From contig JACXVH010000032.1 of NCBI GenBank assembly GCA_014763515.1, positions 1 through 11,952 of the forward strand: a stretch of DNA of 11,952 nucleotides. Direction: 5' to 3'. This DNA comes from Flavobacteriaceae bacterium. Its GTDB lineage: Bacteria; Bacteroidota; Bacteroidia; Flavobacteriales; Flavobacteriaceae. The position numbers were made by a program, and so were the translations under genes. Within the stretch, counting starts at the first letter, position 1, and every line of letters begins with the position of its first letter. The notes under the pieces were generated by a model. It had not been told where the DNA came from. It saw only the letters and a list, made by a program, of their open reading frames with translations, and made no database searches. Of the stretch, positions 6,988-11,952 are shown one piece after another.

Positions 6988-7227
6988 TTACACCAACTGA
7001 TTTTCGATAACAACATTAATTTCAATTGCAGTTTCTTTTCGAATGGCAACGTGAGAATCGTTAATGTTGAAATAATAAGGATCTCCAAATGGAGCAATTT
7101 GAATAAGTTCAACTGTATTGCCAGGTAAACATCCCATTTCTAATAATTTTAATGGAATTTCTTCAATGTTTACATCGACTATAATAGCTTTATCACCAAT
7201 TTTTAAATCTGACAACAGAATCGACAT
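6988..7227 (-). CDS. feoA: Ferrous iron transport protein A
   Basis: A 79-residue cytoplasmic SH3-like protein that partners FeoB and is needed for efficient Fe(II) uptake. The family signature is clear: LSDLKIGDKAIIVDV at the N-terminus, then LKLLEMGCLPGNTVELIQIAPFGDP and the IRKETAIEINV end. The length is normal for stand-alone FeoA. It is the first gene of the feo operon, with feoB starting three bases later. AAGG stands directly before the ATG, too close to act as a usual ribosome binding site; Bacteroidota generally do not depend on one. A -7 element and a DtxR-like site lie just upstream, so iron-responsive control is likely. Confidence 0.95.
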   Translation of the reverse strand: MSILLSDLKIGDKAIIVDVNIEEIPLKLLEMGCLPGNTVELIQIAPFGDPYYFNINDSHVAIRKETAIEINVVIENQLV

Positions 7228-7232
7228 CCTTA

Positions 7233-7248
7233 TTTAGATTGAATTAAA
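7233..7248. promoter_or_regulatory. Second candidate DtxR-family site, upstream of feoA
   Basis: TTTAGATTGAATTAAA agrees at 12 of 16 positions with the reverse complement of the candidate operator at 2372-2387 (TTTAGATTTGCCTAAA). It lies between the feoA -7 element and the start codon, about where transcription should begin. The second arm is imperfect (TTAAA instead of CTAAA) and the region is AT-rich, so this is weaker than the first site. Confidence 0.33.
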
Positions 7249-7251
7249 ATA

Positions 7252-7259
7252 CAAAGGTA
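7252..7259 (-). promoter_or_regulatory. Putative -7 element of the feo operon
   Basis: The minus strand reads TACCTTTG, matching TAnnTTTG, 24 bases before the feoA start. No clean TTTG is present at the -33 distance. The element separates feoAB from the SCO gene upstream, so feo can be transcribed on its own even though the genes share a strand. Confidence 0.45.
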
Positions 7260-7296
7260 GCTATATTTTTAATAACGAAAATGATAAATATCAATT

Positions 7297-7953
7297 TTAT
7301 TCTTTTGATAAGTAATTAATATCATCGAGTAATTTTTTAACTTCTTCCAGATTTGTTCCATCATAAAAACCTCTAATTCTTCTTTTTTGATCTACTAAAA
7401 CAAAATTTTCAGTGTGTACCATATCATACAATTCTTCTGGTTTTCCAGTTTTTATAACTAGATATGACTTTCTTGCAATGTAGTATATATCTTTTTTGTT
7501 ACCTGTAACTAAATTCCATTTACTATCAATAACACCTTTTTCTAGTGCATATTTTTTTAAGACTTCTGGTGTGTCAATATCTGGAGTCACAGAATGTGAC
7601 AATAACATAACTTTTGGATTGTTTTTTATTTGATCTTGTAGCCAAACCATATTGTCTGTCATTTTGGGGCAAATTGTTGGGCAAGTGGTGAAGAAAAAAT
7701 CAGCAACATAAATTTTATTTTCATAATCTTTTTGAGTAATTTTTTTACCGTTTTGATTTGTAAATTCAAAATCTTGAATAATATGATTGTAACCAATGTG
7801 TTGAACTGTTGTGTCTACAAGTTCTGGGTTAACATCGCGTGGAGTAAAAATTGGTAAACTTTTCTTCGGTGTTGATAAGTAATATATACCAAAAAAAACT
7901 AAAATTAGTACAATTGTTAGTAAGAAATAATATTTTCTATTGAAAGATTTCAT
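7297..7953 (-). CDS. SCO1/SenC family copper chaperone
   Basis: A 218-residue membrane-anchored thioredoxin-fold protein. SCO proteins bind copper or handle thiols for assembly of the CuA centre of cytochrome c oxidase. A single N-terminal helix at about 8-26 anchors it, leaving the domain outside the cytoplasm. The metal-binding CPTIC motif gives C91 and C95 within DFFFTTCPTICPKM, and the distal ligand H180 is in MVHTENFVLVD. The 85-residue distance from C95 to H180 is close to that in human SCO1 (C173 to H260). The SHSVTPDIDTPEVL segment (119-132) is also typical. It lies 69 bases upstream of feoA on the same strand. A weak -7 element (TAATTTTG) precedes it, so it is probably its own unit with possible read-through into feo. 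Confidence 0.93.
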   Translation of the reverse strand: MKSFNRKYYFLLTIVLILVFFGIYYLSTPKKSLPIFTPRDVNPELVDTTVQHIGYNHIIQDFEFTNQNGKKITQKDYENKIYVADFFFTTCPTICPKMTDNMVWLQDQIKNNPKVMLLSHSVTPDIDTPEVLKKYALEKGVIDSKWNLVTGNKKDIYYIARKSYLVIKTGKPEELYDMVHTENFVLVDQKRRIRGFYDGTNLEEVKKLLDDINYLSKE

Positions 7954-7964
7954 TTTTTTTAATG

Positions 7965-7972
7965 CAAAATTA
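7965..7972 (-). promoter_or_regulatory. Putative -7 element of the SCO gene
   Basis: The minus strand reads TAATTTTG, matching TAnnTTTG, 11 bases before the ATG. No TTTG is found at the -33 distance. A loose DtxR-like stretch, TTTAGAATTTATTAAT (7981-7996), lies further upstream but agrees with the 2372-2387 motif at only 11 of 16 positions, which is little above what AT-rich sequence gives. Confidence 0.33.
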
Positions 7973-8024
7973 AAGTTTTATTTAGAATTTATTAATTTAA
8001 AATAGGAATTTTTTAAAAAAATAG

Positions 8025-8032
8025 TATATTCG
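8025..8032 (+). promoter_or_regulatory. Putative -7 element of the T9SS propeller gene
   Basis: TATATTCG differs at one base from TAnnTTTG and lies 25 bases before the start codon at 8058. No clear -33 element is visible. The spacer 7954-8057 is divergent and otherwise a run of A and T. Confidence 0.3.
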
Positions 8033-8057
8033 CAAATCAACAAAAAATCTAACCAAA

Positions 8058-11000
8058 ATGAAATCTAATTTTCTGATTGCGAGTTTATTAATTGCTTTTA
8101 TTGGTAATGCGCAGTTTAATTCGAATGCACCTTGGAGAAATTCAAATTCTCAGGGAAGACAAGAAGAACAAACAATTAACCAATTGGTTGATGAATTTGA
8201 ACAATATTGGTCAACTCACGATTGGAGAAAAAAAGGATCTGGATTCAAACCATTTAAAAGATGGGAATATCATTGGAGAAATAATGTTAATGAACAAGGT
8301 TATTTAATTACTCCTCAAGAATTATGGAATGCTTGGAGAGAAAAAAATATTGCAAAAGCTAACCATAAAAGTACAATGGCAGTTCCACCAAGTAATTGGG
8401 AACCCATTGGTCCAACTCAAAATGCACAGCCAAACTCTACAATGGCTAGAGGTAGAGTAAATATAGTACATGTAGATCCTAGTAACCCAAATACAATTTA
8501 TTTTGGTACTCCTGGAGGTGGTATTTGGAAATCTACAGATGCAGGAGCAACATGGACACCAATGTCTGATTATTTACCTCAGCTCGGTGTTTCGGGTATT
8601 GCCGTAGATTATTCTGATTCCAATACAATTTATATTGCAACAGGAGATAAAGATGCATCTGACACATATTCGGTTGGGGTATTAAAATCAACTGATGGTG
8701 GTGTAACTTGGAATACAACAGGATTAACATTCACTAATACCAATAGTTTTGCAGGTGATATTTTGATTCACCCCACAAATAATCAAATTTTATGGTGTGC
8801 AACAAGTGTTGGTATTTATAAAACAATAAATGCAGGAGTTTCTTGGACTATGGTGCAATCTGGAGACTTTTCACAAGGTTCAATTAGACTGAAACCAAAT
8901 GACCCAACTACAATTTATGCTTCTGGATATACTGGCTCAGGGACAAGTGGTTTTTATAGGTTTTATAAATCAACTAATTCTGGAGATAGTTTTACAACAT
9001 CAACATTATTAGGTATGCCAAACACGCAATCTCTAGCAGGTAGAATGATTCTTGATGTTACTCCAGCAAATAGTAATTATGTATATGCTTTAATTGCAAA
9101 AGGAAATAATAGTTTTCAAGGTATTTATAAGTCTACTAATTCTGGAACAAGTTTTACAAAAGTTTCAAATACAACCGATATCTTTGAATCTACGCAGGCA
9201 TGGTATGATCTAGCATTCGCTGCATCATCAACGAATGCAGAAGAAGTATATACAGGGTGTCTAAATGTGTGGAAATCTACCAATGGTGGCGCTTCATCTA
9301 CAAAAATAAATAACTGGAGTACTTACAATGCAACATTTACTCATGCCGATATTCATTATTTAGGTTTTCATGGAAATAAACTATATTGTGGAAGTGATGG
9401 AGGAATTTACATGTCAGATAATAATGCTGCTAGTTTTTCTGAATTGACAGGTGAAGCTCAAATTGGTCAGTTTTATAAAATTTCTGTGGCTAAACAAACT
9501 ACAGGAAATGTAGCTGGTGGACTTCAAGATAATGGTGGTTTTGCATATAACAATAATACATGGAGAGGATATCATGGAGGAGATGGAATGGATAATGCGA
9601 TTAACCCTTTAAATCCTAACCAATATTATGGATTTATTTATTATGGACAAGCTTTATACATTAGTAACAATGCTGGTCTTTCTTTATCTTCTGGGGTAGC
9701 GGGCCCAACTGGTGAACAAGGAAATTGGGTAACGCCTTTATTGATAAATTCTCAAGGAGAGTTATTTGCTGGTTTTACAAAACTTTACAAATTGGTAAAC
9801 AATGCATGGGTACAACAAAGTGTTACAGCAGTGGGTACAGGTAATATAGATTATATTGCTGTTGATCCAATGAATGATAATAATATGTTTGTTTCCAATG
9901 GGACAGGTTTATATAAAAGTACTGATAAAGGAGTTAATTTTAATTTAGTTTATACTGCATCTACGCCAATTGAATCAATTGATGTACACTCTTCAAATAG
10001 TAATATTGTTTATTTAACAACTAAATACACCTATGGACAAGTTTTAGTATCTAATAATGGAGGTACAACTTTTACTGATATTACTAATGGAATCCCTAAT
10101 ATTGGTAAAAGAATTATTGTTCATCAAGGTAGAAACTCTTTAAATCCCTTATACGTAGGAACTTCTTTAGGAGTATACTACAAAGATGATACGATGTCAG
10201 CTTTTGAACCTTTCGATACTAATTTGCCAAATGTAGATGTTAGAGATTTGGAGATTAATTTAGAAGATTCTAAATTAATTGCAGGAACATATGGTAGAGG
10301 TGTTTGGCAAACAGATATCCCAGTTGAAGTACCAAATAATGATGTGAAATTAGAAAATATAAGCAGTCCAATAAATGTTTCTTGTGGGTCAGTTACTCCA
10401 TCAATTCAAGTTAAAAACAACGGACAAAATGTTATTAATGCTGTTCAAGTAGATTATATTGTGGATGGAAATCCTAATAATATTACTTGGAATGGATCAA
10501 TTCCTTCTGGTGCTTCACAAGTTATTACACTACCAACTTTAGCATTATCAAGAGGAACACATTCAATTGATATTACAACTTCAATTGCAAATGATGCTTA
10601 TCCTGACAATAATAACTTGGTAAATACTTTTTACATTAATGATGCTGGTACCATAGGGCAAGTTAATCCTTTTACTACAACTCCAAACGACGCATTAATT
10701 AGTTATATAGAAGGTGCTAATGGAGCTTTATGGCAAATAGGAATTACTACTGGCACAATTTCAAGTGGAACGAATTCAGTATATGCTACTAATTTATCAG
10801 GTAATTATCCCGATTTAACAAAAGCTTATTTAGTATCTCAATGCTATGATTTAACTTATGCTGTAAATCCGCAAATTAAGTTTGACATGAAGTATGACTT
10901 AGAGCAAGATTGGGATGTAACTTATGTGGAGTATTCAACAGATTTTGGTTCAACTTGGACAGTTTTAGGACAAATGGGACCAAATTGGTACAATAGTAAT

Positions 11001-11468
11001 AGAACTGAATTTACAACAGGTAATGACTGTTTTAACTGTCCAGGTGCACAATGGACTGGAACCAATACAACTCAAACAAATTATTTTTATTCTTTAAATA
11101 GTTTAGTTGGTCAAGCAAATGTAATTTTTAGAATTGTCTTCCATTCAGATGAAGCTGTAAATCAAGCGGGTGTTTATATTGACAACTTTGTAATAGAAGG
11201 TACTTTATCTACAAGTGATTTTAATTCAAATACGGTTATGGTTTATCCAAACCCTTCTAAAGGTGTTTTCAATATTTCTTTAGGAAATAAAACCCCAGAA
11301 AAGGTTGAGGTTTACGATGTAACTGGAAAATTAGTACTTTCAAAAGATAAATTAAACGTTTCTAATTTTGAAACTTCGATCGATTTGAGTGCTGCTGCAC
11401 AAGGAATTTATTTTGTTAAAGTATCTGCTGAAGGTAAAAACGTTGTAAAAAGAATTGTTAAAGAATAA
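8058..11468 (+). CDS. T9SS-secreted Asp-box (BNR-like) beta-propeller protein with type A sorting domain
   Basis: A 1136-residue secreted protein of unknown substrate. Residues 1-19 are a signal peptide ending NAQ. Residues about 27-115 are a Trp-rich region of unrecognised type. Residues about 117-755 form one or two sortilin/VPS10- or BNR-like propellers with at least ten Asp-box-type motifs, for example WKSTDAGATW (157), KSTDGGVTW (210), YKTINAGVSW (254), YKSTNSGDSF (303), YKSTNSGTSF (357), WKSTNGGASS (405) and YKSTDKGVNF (619); the copies near 451, 534 and 664 are degenerate. Residues about 760-860 look like a CARDB-type Ig-like domain. Residues about 890-1050 look like a jelly-roll (MAM-like) domain with paired cysteines NDCFNCPG. 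Residues about 1057-1136 are the type A sorting domain, starting VYPNPSKG (Y1063) and ending VVKRIVKE, which directs export by PorSS/T9SS. Automated pipelines often call such proteins glycosyl hydrolases; I see no evidence for catalysis. Confidence 0.93.
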   Translation: MKSNFLIASLLIAFIGNAQFNSNAPWRNSNSQGRQEEQTINQLVDEFEQYWSTHDWRKKGSGFKPFKRWEYHWRNNVNEQGYLITPQELWNAWREKNIAKANHKSTMAVPPSNWEPIGPTQNAQPNSTMARGRVNIVHVDPSNPNTIYFGTPGGGIWKSTDAGATWTPMSDYLPQLGVSGIAVDYSDSNTIYIATGDKDASDTYSVGVLKSTDGGVTWNTTGLTFTNTNSFAGDILIHPTNNQILWCATSVGIYKTINAGVSWTMVQSGDFSQGSIRLKPNDPTTIYASGYTGSGTSGFYRFYKSTNSGDSFTTSTLLGMPNTQSLAGRMILDVTPANSNYVYALIAKGNNSFQGIYKSTNSGTSFTKVSNTTDIFESTQAWYDLAFAASSTNAEEVYTGCLNVWKSTNGGASSTKINNWSTYNATFTHADIHYLGFHGNKLYCGSDGGIYMSDNNAASFSELTGEAQIGQFYKISVAKQTTGNVAGGLQDNGGFAYNNNTWRGYHGGDGMDNAINPLNPNQYYGFIYYGQALYISNNAGLSLSSGVAGPTGEQGNWVTPLLINSQGELFAGFTKLYKLVNNAWVQQSVTAVGTGNIDYIAVDPMNDNNMFVSNGTGLYKSTDKGVNFNLVYTASTPIESIDVHSSNSNIVYLTTKYTYGQVLVSNNGGTTFTDITNGIPNIGKRIIVHQGRNSLNPLYVGTSLGVYYKDDTMSAFEPFDTNLPNVDVRDLEINLEDSKLIAGTYGRGVWQTDIPVEVPNNDVKLENISSPINVSCGSVTPSIQVKNNGQNVINAVQVDYIVDGNPNNITWNGSIPSGASQVITLPTLALSRGTHSIDITTSIANDAYPDNNNLVNTFYINDAGTIGQVNPFTTTPNDALISYIEGANGALWQIGITTGTISSGTNSVYATNLSGNYPDLTKAYLVSQCYDLTYAVNPQIKFDMKYDLEQDWDVTYVEYSTDFGSTWTVLGQMGPNWYNSNRTEFTTGNDCFNCPGAQWTGTNTTQTNYFYSLNSLVGQANVIFRIVFHSDEAVNQAGVYIDNFVIEGTLSTSDFNSNTVMVYPNPSKGVFNISLGNKTPEKVEVYDVTGKLVLSKDKLNVSNFETSIDLSAAAQGIYFVKVSAEGKNVVKRIVKE

Positions 11469-11483
11469 AAATAAACATTTTGA

Positions 11484-11508
11484 AAAGTTATATTTGTAGT
11501 ATAACTTT
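11484..11508. terminator. Inverted repeat after the T9SS gene, possible weak terminator
   Basis: AAAGTTATA (11484-11492) and TATAACTTT (11500-11508) are perfect 9-base arms around a 7-base loop, 15 bases after the stop codon at 11466-11468. The stem is AT-rich and the following tract (CTTTAACC) is only modestly T-rich, so termination would be weak. It overlaps a -7-like element for the next gene, so it may instead be a regulatory palindrome. Confidence 0.42.
11489..11496 (+). promoter_or_regulatory. Putative -7 element of the M13 peptidase gene
   Basis: TATATTTG matches TAnnTTTG and lies 28 bases before the ATG at 11525. It falls in the left arm and loop of the inverted repeat at 11484-11508. 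No TTTG occurs at the -33 distance; TTTG at 11479-11482 is too close. Confidence 0.38.
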
Positions 11509-11524
11509 CTTTAACCAAAACGAA

Positions 11525-11952
11525 ATGAAAAAAAATATGATTAAGGGAAGCCTGGGCTTCCTTTTTTTATTGTCATTATTAAATTCGTGTAAATCGAATC
11601 AAGAAGTGGCAAAAACAGAAACAAAAAAAACAAATCCAGGTATTAATACAGAATACATGGATACATCAGTAAGTCCAAGTAACGATTTCTTTCGTTATGT
11701 AAATGGAAAATGGCTAGATAAGACCGAAATTCCTGCCGACAGAACCCGTTGGGGAAGTTTTGATGAGCTTCGTAAAAATACTGACGACGATGTAATGGCA
11801 ATCTTAAAAGAAGCTTTAGCAGATAAGACTATTGATCCTAATTCAGATCAAGGCAAAGCCTTAAGTCTTTACAAATCGGTTTTAGATACTATTACACGTA
11901 ATAAAATGGGAATTTCTCCATTAAAACCATATTTATCTAAAATTGATAAAAT
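11525..11952 (+). CDS. M13-family metallopeptidase lipoprotein (PepO/neprilysin-like), N-terminal part
   Basis: The frame runs open to the end of the window, giving about 142 codons. Residues 1-21 form a lipoprotein signal peptide, and LLNSC places the lipidated cysteine at residue 22, so the protein is expected to be membrane anchored and to act outside the cytoplasm. After a Lys/Thr-rich linker comes the conserved M13 N-terminal block, including NDFFRYVNGKWLDKTEIPAD and the RWGSFDEL segment. These match the start of neprilysin-like zinc endopeptidases of Bacteroidota. The HExxH zinc site and the later conserved motifs lie outside the window, so activity cannot be judged. The start at 11525 is preferred; an in-frame ATG at 11537 would also keep the lipobox. 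A terminator-like hairpin lies inside codons 7-15. Confidence 0.88.
   Translation, partial: MKKNMIKGSLGFLFLLSLLNSCKSNQEVAKTETKKTNPGINTEYMDTSVSPSNDFFRYVNGKWLDKTEIPADRTRWGSFDELRKNTDDDVMAILKEALADKTIDPNSDQGKALSLYKSVLDTITRNKMGISPLKPYLSKIDK
11545..11568 (+). terminator. Intrinsic-terminator-like hairpin inside the M13 signal-peptide codons
   Basis: GGAAGCC (11546-11552) and GGCTTCC (11555-11561) are perfect 7-base arms (six pairs with a CTGG loop in practice), followed by seven T residues (11562-11568) and preceded by an A-rich stretch that could also make it work on the opposite strand. It has the form of a factor-independent terminator. It lies within the coding sequence of the M13 lipoprotein signal peptide, so it could end transcripts reading through from the T9SS gene or attenuate the peptidase gene. 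Confidence 0.6.

Noticed and set aside
7981..7996. Third DtxR-like site upstream of the SCO gene
   Set aside because: TTTAGAATTTATTAAT agrees at only 11 of 16 positions with the receptor site, lacks a proper second arm and lies in almost pure A+T sequence, so chance is the better explanation.
8058..11468. Glycosyl hydrolase or sialidase activity for the propeller protein
   Set aside because: Asp-box motifs are shared by many non-catalytic propellers. I could not identify the sialidase arginine triad or another catalytic set, so no enzyme activity is claimed.
1..11952. tRNA, rRNA, CRISPR array, insertion sequence or prophage features
   Set aside because: Nearly the whole window is filled by coding sequence with short spacers. 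I saw no transposase-like protein, terminal inverted repeats, regularly spaced repeats or structured RNA gene.

Overview
The window looks like a chromosomal segment of a member of the Bacteroidota, most likely family Flavobacteriaceae. It is AT-rich. Signal peptides end in FSQ or NAQ. One secreted protein carries a type IX secretion (T9SS) type A sorting domain. Several genes have the TAnnTTTG -7 promoter element typical of the phylum. I see no rRNA, tRNA, CRISPR array, insertion sequence or prophage gene, and no gene-free stretch longer than about 100 bases.

Layout. 1-30: first codons of a bacilliredoxin (BrxA/BrxB family) gene leaving the window on the minus strand. 102-2357 (minus): TonB-dependent outer-membrane receptor. 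2444-3912 (plus): a DtxR/MntR-family metal-dependent repressor and a ZIP-family metal transporter, two bases apart and divergent from the receptor. 3909-7227 (minus): a ferrous-iron cluster reading feoA, feoB, an uncharacterised putative outer-membrane beta-barrel gene that is frameshifted near its 5' end, and a 43-residue FeoB-associated cysteine-rich membrane protein. 7297-7953 (minus): SCO1/SenC-family copper chaperone. 8058-11468 (plus): a large T9SS-secreted Asp-box (BNR-like) beta-propeller protein. 11525 to the end (plus): 5' part of an M13 (neprilysin/PepO-like) metallopeptidase lipoprotein.

How it fits together. Positions 1-7953 read as a metal-homeostasis island. The receptor would bring a metal complex across the outer membrane, FeoAB would take Fe(II) across the inner membrane, and the ZIP protein would move a divalent metal. 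The DtxR-like protein is the obvious candidate regulator. A 16-base imperfect palindrome of DtxR type overlaps the -7 element of the receptor promoter, and a related sequence sits just downstream of the -7 element of feoA, so one regulator may control both sides. This is inference from sequence.

The most notable points are the feo-linked beta-barrel gene with its signal peptide one base out of frame, the small FeoB-associated gene whose end overlaps the convergent ZIP gene, the shared operator candidates, and a terminator-like hairpin lying inside the signal-peptide codons of the M13 peptidase gene. No clearly new multi-gene system is visible; the feo-linked barrel is the best candidate for undescribed biology.
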